Shown: positions 26,768 to 35,852 of the stretch, piece by piece
Numbering within the stretch: the first letter of the stretch is position 1
Layout of the letters: each line of letters opens with the position of its first letter
NCBI RefSeq assembly: GCF_003261235.1
Contig: NZ_CP030085.1
Location: forward strand, 62,001 to 126,000
Source of the DNA: Polynucleobacter paneuropaeus
GTDB lineage: Bacteria > Pseudomonadota > Gammaproteobacteria > Burkholderiales > Burkholderiaceae
DNA: 64,000 nt
Reading direction: 5' to 3'
Translations under genes and position numbers: made by a program
The notes under the pieces: model-generated
What the model was told of the DNA's origin: nothing
Databases searched by the model: none
The model's input: the letters and a program-made list of their open reading frames with translations, nothing else

Positions 26768-28231
26768 ATGGGTAAGGTCACTGGATTTATGGAATTTGAG
26801 CGGGTAGATGAAACCTACGAGGCTCCTATAAAGCGCTTGCATCATTACAAAGAGTTTGTGCAAGCCCTTACAGATGAAGAAGCAAAAGTACAAGGTGCGC
26901 GATGCATGGATTGTGGTATTCCATTCTGCAATAGTGGATGTCCTGTAAACAACATCATTCCAGACTTCAATGATTTGGTCTTTCATAATGATTGGAAAAA
27001 TGCTCTCGAAGTATTGCAATCTACCAACAACTTCCCAGAATTCACGGGGCGTATTTGTCCTGCACCATGTGAGGCTGCTTGTACCTTGGGGATTAATAAG
27101 GCGCCGGTCGGAATTAAATCGATTGAGCACGCCATTATTGATAAGGGTTGGGAAAACGGTTGGGTTAAACCTCAACCCTCTAAAACAAAGACCGGTAAAA
27201 AAGTTGCTGTTGTTGGCGGCGGGCCTGCAGGTATGGCTGCTGCTCAACAATTGGCGCGCGTGGGTCACGATGTCACCGTGTTTGAAAAAAATGACCGAGT
27301 CGGTGGATTGCTTCGTTATGGTATCCCTGACTTCAAAATGGAGAAGTGGCTGATTGATCGTCGCGTTGAGCAAATGCAAGCTGAAGGCGTGAGGTTTGAA
27401 ACTAGTGTCTTCATCGGAAAAGCAGCCATTGGTGCTGAGGTGAAAAACTACGCTACTAAAACCGTTTCACCAGATCAGCTGATGAAAGATTTTGATGCAG
27501 TTGTTATTACTGGTGGTGCAGAACAGCCCCGTGATCTGCCAGTGCCTGGTCGTGAGTTGGCTGGTGTGCATTACGCCTTGGAGTTTTTAATTCCTCAGAA
27601 CAAAGAAAATGCTGGTGATTTGAAGAATGAGATTCGCGCTACTGATAAACATGTTGTTGTGATTGGCGGTGGTGATACTGGTTCTGATTGCGTAGGGACC
27701 TCCAATCGACACGGTGCAAGCAAGGTGACGCAGTTTGAGTTATTGCCCCAACCTCCGGAAGAAGAAAACAAGTCTTTGGTATGGCCCTACTGGCCAACGA
27801 AGTTACGGACATCCTCTTCGCATGAAGAGGGTTGTGAGCGCGATTGGTCTGTAGCCACAAAACGCTTTGAAGGTAAAAATGGCAAAGTGGAGAAACTGAT
27901 TGGCGTTCGCTTGGAGTGGAAGGACGGCAAGATGTCAGAAATGCCAAACTCTGAATTTGAGATTAAGGCTGATTTGGTGCTTCTGGCTATGGGCTTTGTA
28001 TCTCCAGCGCAACAAGTATTGAATGCTTTTGGCGTTGAAAAGGATGCACGGGGTAACGCTAAAGCGACAGTTGATGGTCAAAAGGCCTACCAAACCAATG
28101 TTCCTAAGGTATTTGCTGCAGGAGATATGCGTCGCGGTCAATCCTTAGTGGTGTGGGCAATCCGCGAGGGTCGTCAGTGCGCACAAGCAGTGGATGAATA
28201 TTTAATGGGGTCTTCAGTCTTACCGCGATAA
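26768..28231 (+). CDS. gltD: Glutamate synthase (NADPH) small subunit
   Basis: The 487-aa flavoprotein feeds electrons from NADPH to GltB. Two N-terminal cysteine clusters (RCMDCGIPFCNSGCPVNN and GRICPAPCEAACTLG) bind [4Fe-4S] centres. The FAD fold begins VAVVGGGPAGMAAAQQLA and the NADPH fold HVVVIGGGDTGSDCVG. SD sequence AAGGA lies upstream. It is followed 8 bases later by mlaF. Confidence 0.98.
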   Translation: MGKVTGFMEFERVDETYEAPIKRLHHYKEFVQALTDEEAKVQGARCMDCGIPFCNSGCPVNNIIPDFNDLVFHNDWKNALEVLQSTNNFPEFTGRICPAPCEAACTLGINKAPVGIKSIEHAIIDKGWENGWVKPQPSKTKTGKKVAVVGGGPAGMAAAQQLARVGHDVTVFEKNDRVGGLLRYGIPDFKMEKWLIDRRVEQMQAEGVRFETSVFIGKAAIGAEVKNYATKTVSPDQLMKDFDAVVITGGAEQPRDLPVPGRELAGVHYALEFLIPQNKENAGDLKNEIRATDKHVVVIGGGDTGSDCVGTSNRHGASKVTQFELLPQPPEEENKSLVWPYWPTKLRTSSSHEEGCERDWSVATKRFEGKNGKVEKLIGVRLEWKDGKMSEMPNSEFEIKADLVLLAMGFVSPAQQVLNAFGVEKDARGNAKATVDGQKAYQTNVPKVFAAGDMRRGQSLVVWAIREGRQCAQAVDEYLMGSSVLPR

Positions 28232-28239
28232 TATGCGGC

Positions 28240-29106
28240 ATGACTGACGACAACTTCCGAACTTTGCAAAGTAGCCAAGCGAAGGCCCAATCCTTCTCGG
28301 ACGAGGTCATCGTTTCGATTCGGGACGTGAACTTCGCCTATGCACCCGAAGAGCGTCAGATTCTATCTGGCCTCAATATGGAGTTCAAGCGCGGTCAAGT
28401 TGTTGCTGTAATGGGCGGTTCTGGTTGCGGCAAGACAACCATCTTGAGATTAATTGGTGGTCAGTATTCTGCGCAATCAGGTCAGGTCTTATTTGAAGGC
28501 CAGGATATCGGAAAAATGACCTCCGCTCAGTTGATGAATGCGCGCCGTCGTATGGGCATGCTTTTTCAGTTCGGCGCGCTCTTCACAGATCTGAGTGTCT
28601 ATGAGAATGTAGCTTTTCCCTTGCGCGAGCATACGGATTTAACCGAAGAATTATTGCGCTCCTTAGTGCTGATGAAACTCAATGCAGTAGGTTTGCGTGG
28701 AGCACGAGATTTAATGCCCGCTCAAATTTCTGGTGGCATGGCTCGACGCGTTGCACTGGCACGTGCCATTGCGCTAGATCCTCCGCTGATCATGTATGAC
28801 GAGCCTTTCGCAGGACTCGATCCGATTTCATTAGGAATTACAGCGCGCCTGATACGGGATTTAAATAATGCCCTCGGTGCTACAAGCCTATTAGTGACTC
28901 ATGATGTTGAAGAAACTTTTGCGATTGCAGACTATGTTTACTTCATCGCTAATGGTCGCATTGGCGCAGAGGGTACTCCGGAAGAGTTAAGTCGCTCAAC
29001 CGATCCTTTTGTGCGGCAATTTTTAGATGCCTCACCAGATGGCCCAGTGCCATTTAATTATCCTGGCTCGAGTTTGGCCCAAGATTTTGGATTGAGAACT
29101 TCATGA
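28240..29106 (+). CDS. mlaF: Phospholipid-transport ABC ATPase MlaF
   Basis: The 288-aa ATPase of the Mla complex, which keeps outer-membrane lipid asymmetry. It has Walker A GGSGCGKTT, signature QISGGMARR, and Walker B LIMYDEPFAGLDP. It begins the operon mlaF-E-D-A-C-B and overlaps mlaE by 4 bases. The placement after gltBD is common in Burkholderiales. Confidence 0.95.
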   Translation: MTDDNFRTLQSSQAKAQSFSDEVIVSIRDVNFAYAPEERQILSGLNMEFKRGQVVAVMGGSGCGKTTILRLIGGQYSAQSGQVLFEGQDIGKMTSAQLMNARRRMGMLFQFGALFTDLSVYENVAFPLREHTDLTEELLRSLVLMKLNAVGLRGARDLMPAQISGGMARRVALARAIALDPPLIMYDEPFAGLDPISLGITARLIRDLNNALGATSLLVTHDVEETFAIADYVYFIANGRIGAEGTPEELSRSTDPFVRQFLDASPDGPVPFNYPGSSLAQDFGLRTS

Positions 29107-29900
29107 TGATTTTGCATAAAGCTCTCGATATTTTTGCAAGCCTTGGTTTTTTTGTGCGTCGTAATCTCACCAGTTTGGGATTGGCGGCAAGAATGTTCGC
29201 AGCTGCAATCTATCGTTCTGCGTTCTTATTAAAAAGACCGCGCTTAGTAATCGATCAAATTTTATTTGTAGGTAATCATTCATTTGTGATCATTGCAGTT
29301 TCAGGATTATTTGTTGGCTTTGTTCTGGGATTGCAGGGTTACTACACACTGAACCGCTACGGCTCAGAACAAGCTTTGGGTTTGTTGGTTGCACTCTCAT
29401 TAACTAGAGAGTTGGGACCAGTCATTACCGCCCTACTATTTGCGGGGCGCGCAGGCACTTCACTTACCGCTGAAATTGGGCTGATGAAAGCTGGAGAACA
29501 ATTAAGCGCCATGGAAATGATGGCTGTAGACCCATTGGCCAGAGTGATTGCCCCTCGTCTTTGGGCCGGCATTATTGCGATGCCGATTTTGGCAACGATC
29601 TTCACTGCGGTGGGTGTGATGGGCGGTTATTTTGTGGGTGTGCCGCTAATTGGTGTGGACTCTGGCGCCTTCTGGTCACAAATGCAGGGCGGGGTAGACC
29701 TATTCTCGGATATTGGTAACGGCCTAATAAAAAGCCTCGTTTTTGGTGTCGCAGTGACCTTTATTGCGCTTTATCAGGGTTTTGAGGCAAAGCCTACGCC
29801 GGAGGGCGTATCTCAAGCAACCACCCGAACGGTAGTCGTTTCTTCCTTGTCAGTCTTGGCATTGGATTTTTTATTGACCGCCATGATGTTTTCAAATTAG
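29103..29900 (+). CDS. mlaE: Phospholipid-transport permease MlaE
   Basis: A 265-aa membrane protein of the MlaE/YrbE permease family. The conserved central part FVLGLQGYYTLNRYGSEQALG and the LTRELGPVITALLFAGRAGTSLTAEIG stretch are typical. About five membrane helices fit. It overlaps mlaF by 4 bases and is followed by mlaD. Confidence 0.95.
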   Translation: MMILHKALDIFASLGFFVRRNLTSLGLAARMFAAAIYRSAFLLKRPRLVIDQILFVGNHSFVIIAVSGLFVGFVLGLQGYYTLNRYGSEQALGLLVALSLTRELGPVITALLFAGRAGTSLTAEIGLMKAGEQLSAMEMMAVDPLARVIAPRLWAGIIAMPILATIFTAVGVMGGYFVGVPLIGVDSGAFWSQMQGGVDLFSDIGNGLIKSLVFGVAVTFIALYQGFEAKPTPEGVSQATTRTVVVSSLSVLALDFLLTAMMFSN

Positions 29901-29920
29901 AAAGATAAACTAGGGCTCAT

Positions 29921-30403
29921 ATGAGAAAAAGTGCAATTGATATTTGGGTAGGAATTTTTGTCGCCATCGGTTTATTGGCAGCACTCTTTCTTGCTTTGAA
30001 AGTAGGTAATATGAATGCTGTTTCATTTCAGCCGACTTATAAAGTATCTGCACGGTTTGACAATATTGGTGGCCTCAAACCACGTGCGCCAGTGAAAAGT
30101 GCTGGTGTAGTTGTTGGCCGCATCGCGAACATCTCTTTTGACGATAAAACCTATCAAGCAACGGTCGTCATGACGATCGAGCAAAGCTATCAATTTCCGA
30201 AAGATTCATCCGCGAAGATTTTGACTTCAGGTTTATTGGGTGAGCAATATATTGGTCTTGAAGCGGGCGGCTCAGATGAGATGTTGGCTGATAACGGCAA
30301 AATTACTCAGACCCAATCAGCGATTGTTTTAGAAAATTTGATCAGTCAGTTCCTATACAACAAGGCGGCTGATAGCGGTCAAGATAAAGGTGCTGCTAAG
30401 TAA
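29921..30403 (+). CDS. mlaD: MCE-domain lipid-binding protein MlaD
   Basis: The 160-aa protein has one N-terminal membrane helix (about 8-26) and a single periplasmic MCE domain (about 38-118; YKVSARFDNIGGLKPRAPVKSAGVVVGRI and LLGEQYIGLEAGG). MlaD forms a hexameric ring on MlaE. The stop codon overlaps the mlaA start by 1 base (TAATG). Confidence 0.95.
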   Translation: MRKSAIDIWVGIFVAIGLLAALFLALKVGNMNAVSFQPTYKVSARFDNIGGLKPRAPVKSAGVVVGRIANISFDDKTYQATVVMTIEQSYQFPKDSSAKILTSGLLGEQYIGLEAGGSDEMLADNGKITQTQSAIVLENLISQFLYNKAADSGQDKGAAK

Positions 30404-31149
30404 TGAGCAGATGGCTTTGTTTTAAACGTCTTGTTGTGTTTGGCCTGGTCGTCTCAATGGTGGGGTGTGCTTCCATTCCTGCTGGAGTCCCGCCATCCCC
30501 TGACGACCCTTGGGAGCCTTTTAACCGCTCCGTCTTTGAGTTCAATGAAGGCTTAGACAAGTATGTTTTAAAACCTGTGGTCTCAGGTTATCGCTTTGTG
30601 TTGCCAGAATTTATTCGTGAAGGCATTTATAACTTCTTTAGTAACTACAACGATATTTACACGGCCCTGAATAATCTTTTACAAGGCAAACCCGATTACG
30701 CATTTAACGATTTAATGCGCGTAGTCGTGAATACAACCATGGGTTTGGGCGGCTTGATTGACCTTGCCACTCCCGGTGGTTTGGAAAAACACAAAGAAGA
30801 TTTTGGACAAACCTTCGGAGTTTGGGGTATTCCTTCCGGCCCTTACGTAGTTCTGCCCTTCTTTGGACCCAGTTCTGTCCGCGATACCTTCGGTACGGTG
30901 GCTGATTTAGAAACGGACTACCTCTTTAAATATATTCCCAATGTGGGATTGCGTAATAGCTTAACGGGCTTGCGCGTGGTCAATGCCCGTAATACCTACT
31001 ATGAGGCAGGTGATTTATTGGATGGCGCTGCAATTGATAAATACAGCTTTTTACGTGATGCTTATATTCAGCGACGCAAGTATCAAATTAATGAAGGTCG
31101 GGACGATGAGGAACCTCAGATGCCTGTCTACGAAAATCCCTACGAATAA
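30403..31149 (+). CDS. mlaA: Outer-membrane lipoprotein MlaA (VacJ)
   Basis: The 248-aa lipoprotein has a lipobox SMVGC at about residue 24 and the family pattern DPWEPFNRSVFEFNEGLDKYVLKPV, then LGGLIDLATPGGLEKHKEDFGQT. MlaA removes misplaced phospholipids from the outer leaflet. In E. coli it is encoded elsewhere; here it lies inside the operon between mlaD and mlaC. Confidence 0.95.
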   Translation: MSRWLCFKRLVVFGLVVSMVGCASIPAGVPPSPDDPWEPFNRSVFEFNEGLDKYVLKPVVSGYRFVLPEFIREGIYNFFSNYNDIYTALNNLLQGKPDYAFNDLMRVVVNTTMGLGGLIDLATPGGLEKHKEDFGQTFGVWGIPSGPYVVLPFFGPSSVRDTFGTVADLETDYLFKYIPNVGLRNSLTGLRVVNARNTYYEAGDLLDGAAIDKYSFLRDAYIQRRKYQINEGRDDEEPQMPVYENPYE

Positions 31150-31212
31150 CGATATTCCCTATTCGAGAGCTAAAATAAGGGCTTACTCTGCTTTATTCAA
31201 ATCTAGGAATCT

Positions 31213-31860
31213 ATGAAATACCCTTTCACAATTCGACAGTGGTTTACGTTCCTGTTTTGTGCTCTCGTGCTGAGCGTGAATGCATATGCACAAGCCCCTG
31301 ATCAGTCGACTCCAGATGGCTTAATCAAAAGCGTGGTGTCGGATGTGATGAGCTCGGTAAAGTCTGATCCAGAAATTCAAAAAGGAAATATCCCTAAGAT
31401 CGTCGATCTGGTAGAAAAAAAGATTGTTCCTTATACCGATATGCGCCGCACTACCGAAATGGCAATGGGCCCTAACTGGAAAAAAGCGACTCCTGAACAA
31501 CAGGCTCAATTGATTGCTGAATTCAAGAATTTGCTGATTCGTACTTATTCTGGCGCTTTAAGTCAGCTGAGAGATCAGACTGTGCAATTTAAGCAATTGA
31601 GAGCAGCACCCGATGATCAAGAAGTTACTGTGAAAACCGTTGTATTGGGTCACGGCGATCCAGTGCCATTAGATTACCGTTTAGAAAAAACGTCAAATGG
31701 CTGGAAAGTCTACGATATGAACATCATGGGTGTATGGTTGGTTGAGGCTTACCGTAATCAGTTCTCAAATCAAATTAGCCAAAATGGTATTGATGGCTTG
31801 GTGAAGTTTTTACAAGACCGCAATAAGCAATTGGCTTCCGCTAAACCTGCGAATTCATAA
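31213..31860 (+). CDS. mlaC: Periplasmic phospholipid-binding protein MlaC
   Basis: The 215-aa protein has a signal peptide ending AYA near residue 26 and the MlaC/Ttg2D pattern (KIVDLVEKKIVPYTDMRRTTEMAMGPNWK, later DYRLEKTSNGWKVYDMNIMGVWLVEAYR). It ferries lipids between MlaA in the outer membrane and MlaFEDB. SD sequence AGGAA precedes the ATG. Confidence 0.95.
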   Translation: MKYPFTIRQWFTFLFCALVLSVNAYAQAPDQSTPDGLIKSVVSDVMSSVKSDPEIQKGNIPKIVDLVEKKIVPYTDMRRTTEMAMGPNWKKATPEQQAQLIAEFKNLLIRTYSGALSQLRDQTVQFKQLRAAPDDQEVTVKTVVLGHGDPVPLDYRLEKTSNGWKVYDMNIMGVWLVEAYRNQFSNQISQNGIDGLVKFLQDRNKQLASAKPANS

Positions 31861-31870
31861 GTCGATTTCG

Positions 31871-32131
31871 ATGTCATTTTCCTTGCCTAGCAAAGTTACA
31901 CAAGCAAACGTAGTTGCTCTTGAAAATGAAGGCTTACTCAATATCGCAAGCCTTCAATCGATCGACTGTTCACAATTAGTCGATTTTGATTCCACTGTCT
32001 TAACGGTGTTGTTAGCATGGCAAAAAAAATTACAGGAAAAAGATCAATCCATTGCCATTCTTCAAGCTCCTGAGAAATTAAAAGTATTAGCTAATGTCTA
32101 TGGCGTCTCTGCATTATTAGGTTTGCAATAG
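31871..32131 (+). CDS. mlaB: STAS-domain protein MlaB
   Basis: An 86-aa single STAS domain (IDCSQLVDFDSTVLTVLLAWQKK) that binds and stabilises the MlaF ATPase. Position as the last mla gene and small size support the call; sequence identity in this family is low. It ends 1 base before the next ABC gene starts. Confidence 0.85.
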   Translation: MSFSLPSKVTQANVVALENEGLLNIASLQSIDCSQLVDFDSTVLTVLLAWQKKLQEKDQSIAILQAPEKLKVLANVYGVSALLGLQ

Positions 32132-32132
32132 C

Positions 32133-32885
32133 ATGACCGCTGCAATTTCGATTGAGCATATTTCAAAAAACTATGGCGCACTTCAAGCCTTAGATCAAGT
32201 TTCACTTAAGATTGAGCAGGGTGAGTTTTTTGGTTTATTGGGCCCAAATGGCGCTGGCAAAACCACTTTAATTTCGATCTTGGCAGGCTTAGTTAAGGCT
32301 GATCATGGTCATGCGGCCATTATGGGCGCAGATGTGCAAAAAGACTTTCGCCAAGCGCGCCGTATGCTCGGAGTGGTTCCCCAAGAATTGGTTTTTGATC
32401 CTTTCTTTACTGTCAGAGAGACTCTCCAATTCCAGTCTGGATATTTTGGAATTCGGAATAACGATGCTTGGATTGATGAGATCATGGCCAATTTGGATCT
32501 CACCAGTAAAGCCGATAGTAATATGCGTTCGCTATCGGGCGGCATGAAGCGAAGGGTTTTGGTTGCGCAGGCTTTAGTGCATCGGCCCCCAGTGATTATT
32601 TTAGATGAGCCCACTGCAGGTGTTGATGTGGAGTTACGTCAATCTCTTTGGCAATTTATTAGTCGCTTAAATCAAGATGGACACACGATTGTGTTGACTA
32701 CTCACTACCTTGAAGAAGCAGAGGCACTGTGTCAACGTATCGCTATGCTTAAGCAAGGCAACATCGTTGCTTTAGACACCACCGTTAATTTATTAAGTCG
32801 TTATGGCTCGGCTAAAAAAGATGGTGAAGGCAAAACCGATTTAGAAGAAGTATTTATTAACATCATGTCAGGAAATGCTTCATGA
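32133..32885 (+). CDS. ABC-2 type transporter ATP-binding protein (YadG-like)
   Basis: A 250-aa ATPase with Walker A GPNGAGKTTLIS, signature LSGGMKRR and Walker B VIILDEPTAGVD. It overlaps its permease by 4 bases, and the pair resembles YadGH. The substrate is unknown. The pair follows the mla operon closely, so it may be co-transcribed with it, which suggests an envelope role but does not prove it. Confidence 0.88.
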   Translation: MTAAISIEHISKNYGALQALDQVSLKIEQGEFFGLLGPNGAGKTTLISILAGLVKADHGHAAIMGADVQKDFRQARRMLGVVPQELVFDPFFTVRETLQFQSGYFGIRNNDAWIDEIMANLDLTSKADSNMRSLSGGMKRRVLVAQALVHRPPVIILDEPTAGVDVELRQSLWQFISRLNQDGHTIVLTTHYLEEAEALCQRIAMLKQGNIVALDTTVNLLSRYGSAKKDGEGKTDLEEVFINIMSGNAS

Positions 32886-33670
32886 GCAGCGTGATGGAGA
32901 AAAATACTTTGAAGTATGGCAGTGGCTTTCCAACGCTATTGCGTAAAGAAATTAAACGTTTTTATAAGGTCGCCTTTCAGACGGTAGCTGCCCCTGTATT
33001 AACAGCGATTCTGTATTTGATGATTTTTGGTCATGTCCTTGAAGGTAAAGAGGTTTACGGTCACATTAGTTACACCGCTTTTTTAATTCCGGGTTTGGTG
33101 ATGATGAGCCTCTTGCAAAATGCCTTTGCAAATACCTCCTCCTCTTTGATCCAATCTAAGCTCACTGGTAACTTGGTATTTATCTTGCTTACCCCCTTGA
33201 GCCATTTTGAATTCTTTTCAGCTTATGTATTGGCTGCAGTTTTCCGGGGGGTAGTGGTGGGCTTGGGAGTCTTTTTAATTACTGCTTGGTATGGTATGCC
33301 CGCACTGGAATACCCTCTATGGATCATGATCTTTGCGTTTCTGGGCGCCGCAGTACTGGGTAGTTTGGGTTTAATTGCGGGAATTTGGGCTGATAAATTT
33401 GATCAGCTTGCCGCGTTTCAGAACTTCTTCATCATGCCAGCCACTATGCTGTCTGGCGTTTTCTATTCAATTCACTCGCTTCCTCCAATTTGGCAGACGG
33501 TCTCGCGCTTCAATCCATTCTTCTACATGATTGATGGATTCCGGTTTGGATTCTTCGGAGTATCCGATGTATCTCCTTGGACAAGCCTAACTATCATTGC
33601 TGCTTTCTTGCTGTGCGTATCAGCCATTGCATTGCGAATGCTGCAAACGGGTTATAAATTAAAGCATTAA
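32882..33670 (+). CDS. ABC-2 type transporter permease (YadH-like)
   Basis: The 262-aa membrane protein has the ABC-2 permease layout: an N-terminal cytoplasmic segment, six probable membrane helices, and the conserved late region FFIMPATMLSGVFYSIHSLPP followed by FNPFFYMIDGFRFGFFG. It works with the ATPase immediately upstream. The substrate is unknown. Confidence 0.88.
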   Translation: MSSVMEKNTLKYGSGFPTLLRKEIKRFYKVAFQTVAAPVLTAILYLMIFGHVLEGKEVYGHISYTAFLIPGLVMMSLLQNAFANTSSSLIQSKLTGNLVFILLTPLSHFEFFSAYVLAAVFRGVVVGLGVFLITAWYGMPALEYPLWIMIFAFLGAAVLGSLGLIAGIWADKFDQLAAFQNFFIMPATMLSGVFYSIHSLPPIWQTVSRFNPFFYMIDGFRFGFFGVSDVSPWTSLTIIAAFLLCVSAIALRMLQTGYKLKH

Positions 33671-33689
33671 TCAGTATTAGGAGAGTGTG

Positions 33690-33935
33690 ATGTTGCCAAC
33701 CCCCGAGCAAATTGAAAGCTATATCAAGCAAGGAATTGCTTGTTCTCACATCCAGGTTGAAGGGGATGGCCAACACTTCTTTGCCACGATTGTGAGCCCA
33801 GACTTTGCGGGAAAGCGTTTGGTACAACGTCACCAGTTGGTGTATGCGGCGATGGGCGATCGCATGAAAGCAGAAGTCCACGCGCTTTCGATTAAAGCGT
33901 TTACCCCTGAAGAGTTTGAGCAGAGTCATGGATAA
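33690..33935 (+). CDS. ibaG: BolA/IbaG family protein
   Basis: An 81-aa BolA-fold protein with the family core (HIQVEGDGQHFFATIVSPDF and KRLVQRHQLVYAAMG). IbaG-type proteins partner with monothiol glutaredoxins such as GrxD (62109-62417) in Fe-S handling. The ATG at 33690 has AGGAG 6 bases upstream and is preferred over a GTG at 33687. Its end overlaps the murA ATG by 8 bases; the ibaG-murA pairing is widespread. Confidence 0.88.
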   Translation: MLPTPEQIESYIKQGIACSHIQVEGDGQHFFATIVSPDFAGKRLVQRHQLVYAAMGDRMKAEVHALSIKAFTPEEFEQSHG

Positions 33936-35202
33936 ACTCCGTATGCTAGGTGGTACCCCGCTAAAAGGTGAGGTTGTCATAGCGGGAGCTAAGAATGCCG
34001 CCCTCCCAATTTTGTGCGCCTGCCTGTTAACAGACCAAGCGATTACTTTGTGCAACGTTCCTGAATTACAAGATGTCAGAACCATGCTCAAGCTTTTACA
34101 AGAGATTGGGGTGACTGTTGAGTATCCCGATATCAATGATCGCACTCACTTAATACTCAATGCCGCCAATATTAAAAGCTCAGAGGCCACTTACGAGATG
34201 GTGAAAACGATGCGGGCTTCAATCTTAGTGCTGGGTCCATTATTGACGCGGATGCATAGCGCCAAAGTCTCATTACCTGGAGGCTGCGCCATCGGTGCTC
34301 GTCCTGTTGATCAGCACATCAAAGGTTTAAAGGCGATGGGTGCAACGATCAAGATTAAAAGTGGTTACATTCAGGCAGAGACTAAGCCACCGCTTAATCG
34401 TTTGTTAGGTGCATCGATTGTGACCGACATGATCACGGTGACCGGCACAGAAAACTTATTGATGGCTGCGACTCTTGCCTCAGGAACTACAGTTTTGGAA
34501 AATGCAGCGCGTGAGCCAGAGGTCAGTGATCTTGCAGAACTGCTTGTGAAGATGGGCGCCAAAATAACCGGTATTGGTAGTGATCGCTTAGTGATTGAGG
34601 GTGTTGAAAGTTTGCATAGTGCAGAGCACTCTGTCATTCCTGATCGGATTGAGGCGGGTACATTCCTGTGTGCAGTAGCTGCTGCTGGCGGAGAAATCAC
34701 TTTGAAACACTGCCGCCCAGACACACTTGATGCTGTGATTGTTAAGCTTAAGGAAGCAGGCTTGATAGTAGAGACAGGATCTGATTGGATAAAAGCAACG
34801 ATGCAGTCTCGTCCTAAAGCAGTGAGCTTTCGGACCTCAGAGTACCCAGCTTTTCCAACCGATATGCAGGCTCAACTCATGGCGGTCAATGCGATTGCCT
34901 CCGGTAGCGCCAGCATTACTGAAACCATTTTTGAAAATCGCTTTATGCACGTGCAAGAGCTCAACCGCTTGGGTGCAGATATTGCGATTGAGGGTAATAC
35001 CGCGATTGCTCAGGGTGTAGAAAAGCTATCCGGAGCCATTGTGATGGCCACCGACCTTCGGGCTTCGGCAAGCTTAGTCATTGCTGGCTTGGCTGCCCAA
35101 GGGGAAACTCAGGTTGACCGGATTTATCACCTGGACCGGGGTTATGACCGTATGGAGCAAAAGTTGACCCTCCTAGGAGCCAACATTCAGCGCGTCAAGT
35201 AA
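33928..35202 (+). CDS. murA: UDP-N-acetylglucosamine 1-carboxyvinyltransferase
   Basis: MurA makes the first committed step of peptidoglycan synthesis. Started at the ATG at 33928 it is 424 aa, begins MDKLRMLGGTPLKGEV, and has the catalytic, fosfomycin-sensitive Cys120 in LPGGCAIGARPVDQH and the KNAALPILCA loop. A TTG at 33916 would add four residues and is less likely. The start overlaps ibaG by 8 bases, suggesting coupled translation. Confidence 0.96.
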   Translation: MDKLRMLGGTPLKGEVVIAGAKNAALPILCACLLTDQAITLCNVPELQDVRTMLKLLQEIGVTVEYPDINDRTHLILNAANIKSSEATYEMVKTMRASILVLGPLLTRMHSAKVSLPGGCAIGARPVDQHIKGLKAMGATIKIKSGYIQAETKPPLNRLLGASIVTDMITVTGTENLLMAATLASGTTVLENAAREPEVSDLAELLVKMGAKITGIGSDRLVIEGVESLHSAEHSVIPDRIEAGTFLCAVAAAGGEITLKHCRPDTLDAVIVKLKEAGLIVETGSDWIKATMQSRPKAVSFRTSEYPAFPTDMQAQLMAVNAIASGSASITETIFENRFMHVQELNRLGADIAIEGNTAIAQGVEKLSGAIVMATDLRASASLVIAGLAAQGETQVDRIYHLDRGYDRMEQKLTLLGANIQRVK

Positions 35203-35222
35203 GGCTGATGGATAATTAGTCC

Positions 35223-35849
35223 ATGAAGCTGACTCTAGCCCTCTCAAAAGGGCGCATTTTCGAAGAAACCGCAGAGATCTTGTCCAAGGTCGGCATTCGG
35301 CCGCTGGAAGATCCGGAGAAGTCACGCAAACTCATTATTGAAACTTCCAAGCCGGATGTGCGCTTAATTATTGTGCGCGCCTCAGACGTGCCAACCTATG
35401 TCCAATTTGGCGGCGCTGACTTTGGGGTGGCTGGCCTCGATATTTTGATGGAAAAGGGTGTTGATGGTTTGTACGTGCCGTTCGATCTAAATATTGCTAA
35501 GTGCCGCATGTCAGTAGCAGTGCGCGAAGGATTTGACTATGCAGCAGCCGTTAAGCAAGGCTCACGCTTACGAGTGGCCACAAAGTATGTCAATTGCGCA
35601 CGTGAACACTTTGCCAATAAAGGTGTACACATCGATACGATTCAGCTATATGGCTCGATGGAGTTAGCGCCCTTAGTGGGTTTAGCAGATGCAATTGTAG
35701 ATCTGGTATCCACAGGAAATACTTTGCGGGCAAATGGTTTGGTAGAAGTTGAACCTATTACCGATATCAGCGCTCGTCTTATCGTCAATCAAGCTTCCTA
35801 TAAACGGAAGCGTGATCAACTGCAGCCCTTTTTTGAGCAATTGAAGTAA
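35223..35849 (+). CDS. hisG: ATP phosphoribosyltransferase, short form
   Basis: HisG starts histidine synthesis by joining PRPP and ATP. At 208 aa it is the short form without the C-terminal regulatory domain, so it should need HisZ as partner; hisZ is not in this window. Motifs include LALSKGRIFEE at the start and VDLVSTGNTLRANGL. It opens the his cluster just after murA. Confidence 0.96.
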   Translation: MKLTLALSKGRIFEETAEILSKVGIRPLEDPEKSRKLIIETSKPDVRLIIVRASDVPTYVQFGGADFGVAGLDILMEKGVDGLYVPFDLNIAKCRMSVAVREGFDYAAAVKQGSRLRVATKYVNCAREHFANKGVHIDTIQLYGSMELAPLVGLADAIVDLVSTGNTLRANGLVEVEPITDISARLIVNQASYKRKRDQLQPFFEQLK

Positions 35850-35852
35850 AAA

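Noticed and set aside
26762..27379. 205-aa open frame on the minus strand inside gltD
   Set aside because: It lies wholly opposite a well-conserved gene, has no SD sequence or recognisable motif, and its composition mirrors the sense codons.
33594..34145. 183-aa open frame on the minus strand across the ABC permease, ibaG and murA
   Set aside because: It covers three convincing forward genes and shows no family motif.
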